59,095 bases of DNA from NCBI GenBank assembly GCA_964561535.1, contig CAZLPZ010000005.1, positions 1 to 59,095 of the forward strand. Reading direction: 5' to 3'. Below the pieces are notes generated by a model. That model was not told the DNA's origin, did not search any database, and saw nothing but the letters and a program-made list of their open reading frames with translations. The DNA comes from CAZLPZ01 sp964561535 (GTDB taxonomy: Bacteria > Pseudomonadota > Alphaproteobacteria > Micavibrionales > Micavibrionaceae). Below are positions 50,862 to 57,260 of the stretch, in pieces (the stretch's first letter is position 1; each line of letters starts with the position of its first letter). Position numbers and translations under genes: made by a program.

Positions 50862-51109
50862 TGGACTTGTCGATACACCCCCTGCGAGTTTTTCCGATCC
50901 CGACCGGACCAACGATCGAATTCCGAGCGCTGCCGTTTCCGCTACCGGAGGCGCACCGGGAAGCGCTCAAGGGCTTGCCGAGCGACGAGACTGATTTGTA
51001 CATCGCATCACTGAGGCGAGTGATCGGCGTCGACTTCTCGCGCCCCGAATACACGCATACCGACGGATTGAGGGCATTGCAGCGCAATGGGTGGGCCGAG
51101 GAACAATGA
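50858..51109 (+). CDS. Small early protein, unknown function
   Basis: The 83-residue protein is proline-rich at the start (HPLRVFPIPTGPTIEFRALP) and helical later (LYIASLRRVIGVDFSRPE). It is coupled to its neighbours by ATGA overlaps. No family is recognised. Confidence 0.6.
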   Translation: MMDLSIHPLRVFPIPTGPTIEFRALPFPLPEAHREALKGLPSDETDLYIASLRRVIGVDFSRPEYTHTDGLRALQRNGWAEEQ

Positions 51110-51351
51110 CCATCGGAACGCACCCGCTGACCGTCGAAGGCTATCGAGAGCGGACCGCCGCCGATCTGCGCGACATCCCGATTACCGCGCACAGCTACAA
51201 GTGTGCGGTCTGCAAGCGGGCGTGGAACAAGGGGACTGCCGGTCGAAAGAAGGCGGCCAGCGGTGGTTGGCGGTGCCCGGAGTGCGTGGCTATTTCCAAA
51301 CCGGAAACAACCACTGAGCACGGCGCTGGAGGCATGCGCAAATGGCCATAG
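51106..51351 (+). CDS. Small zinc-finger-like protein
   Basis: The 81-residue product has CAVC and CPEC pairs near residues 33 and 57, a probable four-Cys zinc site around a basic stretch (KRAWNKGTAGRKKAASGG). It starts in an ATGA overlap and ends 10 bases inside the nuclease gene. It may bind DNA or act with the nuclease. Inference from motif only. Confidence 0.66.
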   Translation: MTIGTHPLTVEGYRERTAADLRDIPITAHSYKCAVCKRAWNKGTAGRKKAASGGWRCPECVAISKPETTTEHGAGGMRKWP

Positions 51352-51803
51352 CGCGCAAGAAATGGACGGACTTCGCGGCCAAGGCCTCGATACAGCCCGC
51401 GCTGTTTGAAGCGCCTGAGCAGCCGCGCAGGCGCCGTGCTGGCACATGCAAGAAGCCGGTTGTCCCCGAGAGGGACATCCTGAGCCAGATTCTTGGCGGG
51501 CTGCTGCTGCACCCGCTGGTCGCGCACATCGAGCGCATCAACGTGATGGCTGGCCGGCTGTGCGGCAAGGACGGAAAGCCCTCATCCAGGTTCATGCGTA
51601 GCTGCAAGAAAGGGCGCGTCGATCTGGATGGGTTCTCGGTGAACGGAAAGGTCATTGCGATCGAGGTCAAGAGGCCGTCGACGCGCAACAACCTCACGGA
51701 CGAGCAGCGGGCCTACCTGGATCGCGTGAAGCGGTCGGGCGGCTTGGCCGGCGTGGCTACCAGCGTCGAAGAGGCGTTTGCGATCGTGGAGGGGCGTGCG
51801 TGA
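51342..51803 (+). CDS. VRR-NUC domain nuclease
   Basis: The 153-residue protein contains the VRR-NUC core: VDLDGFSVNGKVIAIEVKRP with the metal-binding D and ExK, then TDEQRAYLDRVKRSGGLAGV. Stand-alone phage VRR-NUC enzymes are structure-specific nucleases thought to resolve branched DNA or process replication intermediates. N-terminal residues 1-50 are basic and may add DNA contact. It is followed by the antirepressor leader. Confidence 0.85.
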   Translation: MAIARKKWTDFAAKASIQPALFEAPEQPRRRRAGTCKKPVVPERDILSQILGGLLLHPLVAHIERINVMAGRLCGKDGKPSSRFMRSCKKGRVDLDGFSVNGKVIAIEVKRPSTRNNLTDEQRAYLDRVKRSGGLAGVATSVEEAFAIVEGRA

Positions 51804-51857
51804 TGCGGGGCGCTCTTGACACGCTGCCGGCAACGGGCGAAGATTCGCGCAAGGAGT

Positions 51858-51993
51858 GTGATGACTCCGAAGCAAGCGGTATCCGCACCCGTCAGTCCTG
51901 CGGTTTTTTTGCGCCCTGTTTCAATGGGCGGGAGTGCGCGGGTACAAAAGGCCGAAAGGCTAAAGAAGCGCGCCGACTTGCTTCGGTCATCAC
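51858..51993 (+). promoter_or_regulatory. Structured leader RNA of the BRO antirepressor gene
   Basis: GTGATGACTCCGAAGCAAG (51858-51876) is complementary to CTTGCTTCGGTCATCAC (51977-51993): 17 pairs with a two-base bulge. The stem includes the ATG of the leader ORF. Inside it lie GCGG-TAT-CCGC, a terminator-like hairpin, CGCCC/GGGCG and GCC-GAAA-GGC hairpins. The segment GGTCATCACCCTCC (51986-51999) can instead pair with GGAG and ATGACC at the antirepressor start. Two exclusive pairings suggest a translation switch. Structures are read by eye. Confidence 0.55.
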
Positions 51994-52022
51994 CCTCCCG
52001 CCCGCCTCTCGGCGCTGTGTGA
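51861..52022 (+). CDS. Leader ORF before the antirepressor (Icd/Ash-like position)
   Basis: The ATG at 51861 has AAGGAG four bases upstream. The 53-residue product has an Ala/Val/Pro-rich start (QAVSAPVSPAVFLRPVSMGG) and a basic helix (RVQKAERLKKRADLLRSS). Small ORFs overlapping regulatory RNA directly before antirepressor genes are known in P1/P7/P4-type icd-ant operons (family knowledge). Here translation through the ORF would also disrupt the RNA structure and may couple to the antirepressor start 44 bases after the stop. Similarity to Icd itself is not evident. Confidence 0.5.
   Translation: MTPKQAVSAPVSPAVFLRPVSMGGSARVQKAERLKKRADLLRSSPSRPPLGAV
51876..51910 (+). terminator. Possible attenuator: exclusive hairpins with a T run
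   Basis: CCGCA (51883-51887) can pair with TGCGG (51899-51903) and is followed by seven Ts, a weak intrinsic terminator shape. The same CCGC can instead pair with GCGG at 51876-51879. A ribosome on the leader ORF would cover this stretch, so attenuation is possible. The five-pair stem is weak and the call is tentative. Confidence 0.4.
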
Positions 52023-52066
52023 TGACGGCTCCGCGAGGTCTTTCGAGACTCAGCAAGGAGTACGTC

Positions 52067-52660
52067 ATGACCAGCCCCGCTACAGGCGCGTTCGCGCCTG
52101 CCGTTTTCAATTTCCAATCCCTCGATGTTCGCGCCTTCGCCGACGATGCCGGCGAGCCTTGGTTCTGCGCTGCCGATGTGTGCGCCGTTCTTGGCTATCG
52201 AAATTCGCGCCGCTCGATAGACCTGCACTGCCGCGATCAGGGCGTAACAAAACGGTACACCCCCACCAAATCTGGCAATCAGGAAATGACCTTCATCAAC
52301 GAAGGCAACCTCTACCGCCTGATCGTCAAGTCGCGCAATCCAGAGGCGCAAGCCTTCGAGCAGGAGGTGATGGAAGTCATCCTGCCGGCCATCCGCAAGA
52401 CCGGCCGCTACGACGCCCTGCAGGCGCGCCTGGATGCCCCCGTCCCGAGCTTTGCCAGACGCCGCTGGCTGCTTGTCGTCGACCCTCACGGCGGCGAGAT
52501 GGCCCGGCCGCTCGACCCTGAGCATTTCCTGACCAAGATCAACGAGCTTCCCGGAATGCTCCGGGATCCGGCTTTCGATATCAACGGCAACCAGCTCGCC
52601 GAGATCATCCGCGCTGGCGCCGATCGGATGGCGTCTGAGCTTTCCCTCGAGAAAAGGTAA
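52067..52660 (+). CDS. BRO-N domain antirepressor
   Basis: The 197-residue product starts at ATG with AAGGAG six bases upstream. Residues 10-105 are a BRO-N domain: AFADDAGEPWFCAADVCAVL, GYRNSRRSIDLHC, MTFINEGNLYRLIVKSRNPE and EVMEVILPAIRKTGRY. Phage proteins with this domain often act as antirepressors that inactivate the CI repressor. The C-terminal part is less typical. Since the repressor here has no cleavage domain, this protein may be the main trigger of induction, which fits its controlled leader. Confidence 0.85.
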   Translation: MTSPATGAFAPAVFNFQSLDVRAFADDAGEPWFCAADVCAVLGYRNSRRSIDLHCRDQGVTKRYTPTKSGNQEMTFINEGNLYRLIVKSRNPEAQAFEQEVMEVILPAIRKTGRYDALQARLDAPVPSFARRRWLLVVDPHGGEMARPLDPEHFLTKINELPGMLRDPAFDINGNQLAEIIRAGADRMASELSLEKR

Positions 52661-52664
52661 TGAC

Positions 52665-52790
52665 ATGAAGCAGCCTCTCCGGGCGTCGAGTATTCCGGCG
52701 CAACTTTCAAAGGTGGCCTTGTTGGTAGAATCCGGGGCAGGAGAGGCCGCGCGCTACGAATGGGCGGCGATCGCGGAGTGCAAACCATGA
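52665..52790 (+). CDS. 41-residue peptide coupled to the replication gene
   Basis: A frame starts at the ATG at 52665 just after the antirepressor stop and ends in an ATGA overlap with the replication gene. The product is a mildly amphipathic helix (PAQLSKVALLVESGAGEAAR). The coupling suggests it is translated. Function unknown. Confidence 0.5.
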   Translation: MKQPLRASSIPAQLSKVALLVESGAGEAARYEWAAIAECKP

Positions 52791-53833
52791 CCGTCGACGT
52801 GCGGATCAACGTCGGGATGCCGGCGCACCCGAAGACCAAGAAGCTGATACGCCGCCTTGGGACAGACGCGGCCTGGAGGTTGGTGTGCCTGATGGCATGG
52901 GTTGCCTCGAACAGGTCGGACGGAGACCTTTCTTCGTTGTCTGGTGAGGATATCGAGCTGTGCGTCGACTGGCCAGGAGAGGAAGGCGCCTTTGTCAAAT
53001 GCCTGGTAGAGGTCGGATTCCTTGAGGGCGGAGAGGGGTCCTATGCGATGCACGATTGGGAAGACCACAATCCGTGGGCGTTCGGCGCCGATGCCCGAGC
53101 CGACAAGGCGAAATGGAATGCTATGGTTCGACATCACGGCCGCGCAGAGGCCGCCAAAATGATGCCGGAGCATGCTGCAAAGCTAGGTGTGAAGATCGTA
53201 GCATCTGAATCTTCTGCTACTAGCACTGCTACTAGCATGCGCGTAGCAGAAACTAGCAATGCTCCGTCTCCGTCTCCGTCTCCGTCTCCGTCTCCGTCTC
53301 CGTCTCCGTCTCCGTCGACAAGCGCAGAGTCAAAACCTTCCCGCCGACCGGAAAAAATCGCCACGCCAATCGCCGACGCTTTGGCCCCGGCTTCGCCGAC
53401 GCCAGCCGCCGAAATCGTTCCTGCCATCGATGTTGATTTTTTGCCGCCAGAGCGTAGGCCGTCAGCGGCGCTCTCTGCCGAGCAGGCCGCCTGCCGCGCC
53501 ACCTGGGCCGCCTACAGCGACGCCTACCAGCAGCGGTACGGTACTGCCCCCGTCAGAAACGCCAAGACCAACGCGGCGATCAAGAGCTTCACCCGGCGCA
53601 TTGGTGCCGATGAATCGCCAGGGGTTGCCCGGTACTACCTCGGCCACGCCGACGCCTTCTACGCCCGGAAATGCCACGACGTGGGGCCGATGCTGGCTGA
53701 TGCTGAGAAGCTCCGTACGGAGTGGGCGACGCAGCGGCAGGTGACGGGCGTCACAGCGCGGCAGCAGGAACGGACGGGGACGATGCGCAACACGGTAGAT
53801 CGGATTCTGGCGGCGAGAGGAGCGGAGGCATGA
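52787..53833 (+). CDS. Replication initiator (O-like, phage replisome organiser type)
   Basis: The 348-residue protein has an N-terminal winged-helix domain at residues 1-110 (VRINVGMPAHPKTKKLIRRL, LSSLSGEDIELCVDWPGEEG, YAMHDWEDHN), like replisome organisers and DnaD-type initiators. A linker follows with nine Ser-Pro repeats encoded by nine exact TCCGTC units. A C-terminal helical domain ends the protein. As in lambda O, the linker DNA carries palindromic repeats that may be the origin. It is followed by a probable helicase-loader-position gene. Confidence 0.82.
   Translation: MTVDVRINVGMPAHPKTKKLIRRLGTDAAWRLVCLMAWVASNRSDGDLSSLSGEDIELCVDWPGEEGAFVKCLVEVGFLEGGEGSYAMHDWEDHNPWAFGADARADKAKWNAMVRHHGRAEAAKMMPEHAAKLGVKIVASESSATSTATSMRVAETSNAPSPSPSPSPSPSPSPSPSTSAESKPSRRPEKIATPIADALAPASPTPAAEIVPAIDVDFLPPERRPSAALSAEQAACRATWAAYSDAYQQRYGTAPVRNAKTNAAIKSFTRRIGADESPGVARYYLGHADAFYARKCHDVGPMLADAEKLRTEWATQRQVTGVTARQQERTGTMRNTVDRILAARGAEA
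53199..53258 (+). other. Candidate replication origin: TAGCA half-sites and two palindromes
   Basis: TGCTACTAGCA, an exact palindrome, occurs at 53215-53225 and 53227-53237. Single TAGCA half-sites lie at 53199, 53244 and 53254. They fall in the linker-coding part of the initiator gene. Lambda-like phages carry their origin in this same place (family knowledge). No AT-rich melting region is prominent next to them, so the call is tentative. Confidence 0.5.
53263..53316 (+). repeat. Nine exact TCCGTC hexamers (Ser-Pro codons)
   Basis: The hexamer TCCGTC is repeated nine times without error and encodes alternating Ser and Pro in the initiator linker. Such a perfect tract is prone to slippage, so copy number may vary between isolates without changing the frame. 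Confidence 0.95.
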
Positions 53834-54492
53834 GGCAGGGCGTTGAGGTTTTGAAGGCGATCGCGGCAACAGCCGAGTTGACCGGCACCGAGTTGAGCGA
53901 GGCGGCCCTGTTGGTGTTCGAGGCCGACCTGTCCGGATTCTCCGACGATCAGGTTTTGGCAGCGCTGACCCGGTGTCGGCGCGAGCTGCGCGGTCGGCTG
54001 ACGGTTGCGGATGTGATCGATCGGATTGCAACGGCAGGCGGACATCCGTCAGCCAACGAAGCGTGGGGGTTGGTTCTCGCCTCCCTCGACGAGTCGGATA
54101 CGGTGGTCTGGACAGAGCAAATCGCCGAGGCCGCTGGCATTGCGCAGCCCGTCCTGGATGTCGGCGACGAGGTAGGGGCGAGGATGGCGTTTCGTGACGC
54201 TTACGACAGGATTTTGCGTGAGCGAGCAGATCCGCCGCGGTGGTTCCCAAGCCTGGGTAGCGATCCGCAACGGAGATCGGCAGCGCTTGACCGGGCAGCG
54301 CGTGCCGGCCTGCTGACGCAGCAACAAGCGGCCGGTCTGCTCCCTGATCCGAAGGACCCCGGTCCGATCGGCGCCGCGTTGTTCGAGGGCAAGCCGCTGC
54401 AGCTCTCCGACATGGCGCCCGAGGACCGGGATAGGGTGCGGAGGAACGTCGCCAAGCTCAAGCTGGTGCTGGCCGGAAAGAGCGCGGCATGA
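53830..54492 (+). CDS. Putative replication-associated protein in helicase-loader position
   Basis: The 220-residue protein starts in an ATGA overlap with the initiator gene. Its N-terminal part is helical (ELSEAALLVFEADLSGFSDD, LAALTRCRRELRGRLTVADV). The centre contains SDTVVWTEQIAEAAGIAQPV. Proteins of this pattern follow initiator genes in many phages, where lambda P-like loaders would be expected, but I see no ATPase motif. The C-terminus is helical. Function is inferred from position. Confidence 0.66.
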   Translation: MRQGVEVLKAIAATAELTGTELSEAALLVFEADLSGFSDDQVLAALTRCRRELRGRLTVADVIDRIATAGGHPSANEAWGLVLASLDESDTVVWTEQIAEAAGIAQPVLDVGDEVGARMAFRDAYDRILRERADPPRWFPSLGSDPQRRSAALDRAARAGLLTQQQAAGLLPDPKDPGPIGAALFEGKPLQLSDMAPEDRDRVRRNVAKLKLVLAGKSAA

Positions 54493-54719
54493 AGATCGAT
54501 GAGGAGCTTGACCCGCTGCTGTGGGCGAAGAAGCCGAAGTCGCAAACAGCGCTCAACCTGCTGCGCACAGGCGCCAATGAGGGTGATGCACGCCTCGTCG
54601 AAATCCTTTCGATCCATGTCAGAGACGGCGTGTGTGACGAGTCCGGAAAGCTGTTGATGCGATGGGATGGGCTGCGGTGGGTGTCGCTGGCAGCCGACCG
54701 GGAGCGGTATGCGGCCTGA
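54489..54719 (+). CDS. Small early protein, unknown function
   Basis: The 76-residue product starts in an ATGA overlap. It is helical at first (LLWAKKPKSQTALNLLRTGA) and ends with a strand-like part (LLMRWDGLRWVSL). No family is recognised. Confidence 0.62.
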   Translation: MKIDEELDPLLWAKKPKSQTALNLLRTGANEGDARLVEILSIHVRDGVCDESGKLLMRWDGLRWVSLAADRERYAA

Positions 54720-54978
54720 TCCATTGCCCGCCGATACGATGGCTCGCCTCAGAAAATGGGGGTATGCGCCAGGCGGATACATGAGCGATTGCCACAAGTG
54801 CGGGAAGACCCATTCTGGGATGGACAAACGAGCCATAACCTGCCAGCAGTGTGCAGAGGACATGGAAGAGGCGTTCGAGGAACGCGCGGCCGTAATCCAG
54901 TTTGGCTCCGGGCGGGAAATGAGCCGGGAAGAGGCCGAACGGATTGCGCAAGAGCAGATGGGGAGAGGGAAGCAATGA
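54709..54978 (+). CDS. Small zinc-binding protein candidate
   Basis: The 89-residue product from the ATG at 54709 has CHKCGKTHSGMDKRAITCQQC, a CxxC-x13-CxxC site in a basic context, followed by an acidic helix (MEEAFEERAAVIQF). The start overlaps the previous gene by 11 bases. A DNA- or RNA-binding role is possible. An ATG at 54739 is an alternative start. Confidence 0.64.
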   Translation: MRPDPLPADTMARLRKWGYAPGGYMSDCHKCGKTHSGMDKRAITCQQCAEDMEEAFEERAAVIQFGSGREMSREEAERIAQEQMGRGKQ

Positions 54979-55160
54979 AATATCGAAACAAGAAAACCGG
55001 GAAGATTTACCGCTGGCTGGCGGCCGGAACTGACTGCACGAACGGCAGAGACGGCGTAGCCGTTGCGGTGTACTGCCCTGACGACAACGGGCATGAGATT
55101 TACGTCCGCGAGCGCGGCGAGTTTGAAGAAAAATTTGAGCCGATCACAACAGGGGCCTGA
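54975..55160 (+). CDS. Small KTGKIY-type phage protein
   Basis: The 61-residue product begins MKYRNKKTGKIYRWLA and ends REFEEKFEP-like text (RGEFEEKFEPI). This layout, a basic strand hairpin and an acidic end, is common in small phage proteins of unknown function. It starts in an ATGA overlap. Confidence 0.68.
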   Translation: MKYRNKKTGKIYRWLAAGTDCTNGRDGVAVAVYCPDDNGHEIYVRERGEFEEKFEPITTGA

Positions 55161-55344
55161 TGTACGCCCGCCGACCGTAGCAGAGGCTACGGAATTTATC
55201 AAAAAGATGGAACATAGCCCAGATTATTGCCGGTCATGTTTAACGCACTGGAAGCGAGTTATGGGAGTCTCTGCGGCGAAGCAGGTGTTCGAGCAGTCCC
55301 CGGAATCTGTTAGGACGTGGATCAAAGATAGGAGCTGGAAATGA
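55135..55344 (+). CDS. Small protein with CRSC motif, start uncertain
   Basis: The frame ends at 55344 in an ATGA overlap. Its conserved-looking part is TVAEATEFIKKMEHSPDYCR followed by SCLTHWKRVMGVSAAKQVFE. A TTG at 55135 gives 69 residues and an ATG at 55207 gives 45; neither has a clear ribosome site. It could be translated by coupling from the previous gene. Function unknown. Confidence 0.5.
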   Translation: MSRSQQGPDVRPPTVAEATEFIKKMEHSPDYCRSCLTHWKRVMGVSAAKQVFEQSPESVRTWIKDRSWK

Positions 55345-55715
55345 TCGGAACCGCAGAAGAAATCATATTTCTTGAAGCAGAAATCGACAGGATGGAAATT
55401 GAGATTATGCCTTTACGTCTCAAGCAGCACGGCTATGAGGTTTTGCTTGACCAGAAGAGGAAGGAACAAGGACTTAAAAAATTGTGGGAGTTGTGCGGTG
55501 TTTACGAGGGAAGTAAGGTGTTAGTGACGCCAAACGGAGAGGCGGAAGCTTTGTATGAAGTGAGCGGAGTTCTGTATTCAACAACATCAAAATTGTTCCG
55601 CGTCAAAGGCATCCGGCTTTTGAAGTCCGGACACAGGCCAAAATATTATTATGAACACTACGACCTGGGAAGCATTGAGTGGTTTGCAAAAAATCACAAG
55701 CGAAAGCGACAATGA
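55341..55715 (+). CDS. Coiled-coil plus beta-barrel-like protein, unknown function
   Basis: The 124-residue product has an N-terminal heptad region (EEIIFLEAEIDRMEIEIMPL) and a C-terminal strand-rich part (YEVSGVLYSTTSKLFRVKGI). Its DNA is more AT-rich than that of its neighbours, which hints at separate origin. It starts in an ATGA overlap. No family is recognised. Confidence 0.62.
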   Translation: MIGTAEEIIFLEAEIDRMEIEIMPLRLKQHGYEVLLDQKRKEQGLKKLWELCGVYEGSKVLVTPNGEAEALYEVSGVLYSTTSKLFRVKGIRLLKSGHRPKYYYEHYDLGSIEWFAKNHKRKRQ

Positions 55716-55740
55716 AAAAAAATGAAGCATTGCAATCGAC

Positions 55741-55771
55741 ATAGATACTGAATAGATACTTAATAGATACT
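55741..55771 (+). repeat. Three ATAGATACT repeats at 11-bp spacing
   Basis: ATAGATACT occurs at 55741, 55752 and 55763, in the only sizeable intergenic gap of this operon (55716-55787). The 11-bp period puts the copies on one face of the helix. The AT-rich tract may be an operator or part of a promoter for the genes that follow, which lead into the late block. Confidence 0.85.
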
Positions 55772-55787
55772 GGAATGGAATAAAAGA

Positions 55788-56144
55788 ATGAATCTAAAGA
55801 CCGCCATGCTTGAGGCGCTCGTTCAGGAGTGGGAAGGAAACGCGCGCATGAACAGAGTCGTTGAACTGGCGTGGTCCATGGCCGGAAAGAAGCCGGCTGA
55901 CGACGTGCGCAAATACACAGACCTTGCCGCCGCGGTCCGCGCAAGGCACATCGAAGGTCTGACGACGGTTCGTATTTTCGTCGGCCGGTATCTGCCGAAA
56001 ATGGGAGACGCATTGCTCGATCGTCGCCCGCGAGAATCGTGCATTGCCGCCGGGTTGCGCGACCTTGGAGGGGGCGCAACGACGACGGTCAGGGTAAAGT
56101 CGCGGGAGCTTGGAAAGAAACACGACTGGGCGACGTGCAAATAA
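55788..56144 (+). CDS. Candidate late-gene regulator, family not recognised
   Basis: The 118-residue protein is basic and helical (MLEALVQEWEGNARMNRVVE, KYTDLAAAVRARHIEGLTTV). It is the first gene after a repeat-bearing intergenic region and lies shortly before the terminase, the place where lambdoid phages carry a Q-type antiterminator. No Q motif is evident, so this role is inference from position. GAATG-type text before the ATG gives no strong ribosome site. Confidence 0.55.
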   Translation: MNLKTAMLEALVQEWEGNARMNRVVELAWSMAGKKPADDVRKYTDLAAAVRARHIEGLTTVRIFVGRYLPKMGDALLDRRPRESCIAAGLRDLGGGATTTVRVKSRELGKKHDWATCK

Positions 56145-56158
56145 AACCGAGAGCGAAG

Positions 56159-56383
56159 ATGAGAAAGCAGCGAGTTGAACGGAAGGCCGATGTCTCGGAG
56201 CCGTTCTGGGCGAAATCGCTGGCGCAGCCGTTCAGCAAGAAAGCGCATCGCTTTTCTACGCCAATCATGGGATACAGGGCAGCAAGGTGCGGGATTTTCG
56301 TCGACGAGAGGCTTCTCGTGGCGGCCGACAATCACACACCGAAGTGCCTGGTCTGCGAAAAACTGAACGTCGGGCAAGGATAG
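56159..56383 (+). CDS. Small basic protein, unknown function
   Basis: The 74-residue product has a basic N-terminal part (RKQRVERKADVSEPFWAKSL) and ends with a CLVCEKL segment. A GTG at 56135 would extend it by eight residues. It precedes the wHTH protein without a gap. No family is recognised. Confidence 0.52.
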   Translation: MRKQRVERKADVSEPFWAKSLAQPFSKKAHRFSTPIMGYRAARCGIFVDERLLVAADNHTPKCLVCEKLNVGQG

Positions 56384-56707
56384 ATGAACGATCCATTTTC
56401 CATATCTGGACAGATCAGAATGGCCCGGGGTGTCGTGTTACGGAAGGCTCCCCGTCGGCCACCAAAAACCTTCCCCGAACTCCGGGTAACCTCTGCATCA
56501 TCTCAAGTGCTGGCGTTCCTGCGCAATGCTGGCGGTTACCACCGGTGCTGCGAAATACTGTCCGGCACCGGCAGAAGCCACTCGGCGGTGTCGTGGGCGC
56601 TGCTGTATTTAAGGGCTCGTGGGCTGGTCGAGAAGGTTCCCGACGCGGCGCGCAATTCTCGGTATCTGAGGTACAAGGCAAAGAATCCGGAAAATAGGAC
56701 GGAATAG
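56384..56707 (+). CDS. Winged-helix DNA-binding protein
   Basis: The 107-residue product has a C-terminal winged-helix pattern: SASSQVLAFLRNAGGYHRCC, SHSAVSWALLYLRARGLVEK and RYLRYK. The domain is like those of small transcription regulators. It lies directly before the terminase small subunit, so it might switch on packaging or late genes, or replace a cos-binding function. Its start immediately follows the previous stop. Confidence 0.66.
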   Translation: MNDPFSISGQIRMARGVVLRKAPRRPPKTFPELRVTSASSQVLAFLRNAGGYHRCCEILSGTGRSHSAVSWALLYLRARGLVEKVPDAARNSRYLRYKAKNPENRTE

Positions 56708-56708
56708 G

Positions 56709-57260
56709 ATGAAAAACGAGCACGGACTGACACCGCAGAAGGAAAGGTTTGCGCAAGAGGTTGCCTCGGGGAAAAACCAGTCCGAGGCGTACCGCGTTGC
56801 TTATCCGCGGTCGGTGAATTGGACGCCAGCGACTGTCCACAACAAATCCAGCAGTTTGATGGCCGATGGTAAGGTTTTGGCTAGGGTGGCAGCCCTTCAG
56901 AGATTGGCGGCCGAAAAGTCTGTGCTCACCGCTGAGCGAACACTCAACGAGGTGGCCAGGATTGCCTATGCGGATATCTTGGGGATCGTGAATCCTGACG
57001 GGTCTTTCAAGCGACTGCACGAGTTGGACGCCGCAACGCGCGCTGCCGTGTCGTCGTTCAAAATCGACAAGGACGGAGTGATTGAATACAGGTTCTGGAA
57101 CAAGACGGAAGCTCTCGAAAAGGCAATGAAGCATCATGGGTTGTACGAAAAAAGCAACAAACAAGTTGGGGACAGTATTCGCGATCTGTTCGCCGCTTTG
57201 GGTGGCAAGGTATGGGGCCCGGTGGACAATCCGGCCGAAGTTCCAGACGAGGAGGAGTAG
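56709..57260 (+). CDS. terS: Terminase small subunit
   Basis: The 183-residue protein has the Terminase_2 pattern: LTPQKERFAQEVASGKNQSE, AYRVAYPRSVNWTPATVHNK, and VLARVAALQRLAAEKSVLTA. The N-terminal helix-turn-helix recognises the packaging site, and the central helices form the ring. The C-terminal acidic end may contact the large subunit. The stop overlaps the GTG of the large subunit. Confidence 0.88.
   Translation: MKNEHGLTPQKERFAQEVASGKNQSEAYRVAYPRSVNWTPATVHNKSSSLMADGKVLARVAALQRLAAEKSVLTAERTLNEVARIAYADILGIVNPDGSFKRLHELDAATRAAVSSFKIDKDGVIEYRFWNKTEALEKAMKHHGLYEKSNKQVGDSIRDLFAALGGKVWGPVDNPAEVPDEEE

Noticed and set aside
53263..53316. CRISPR-like or regulatory array at the TCCGTC repeats
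   Set aside because: The units are only six bases, have no spacers, stay in frame and encode Ser-Pro.
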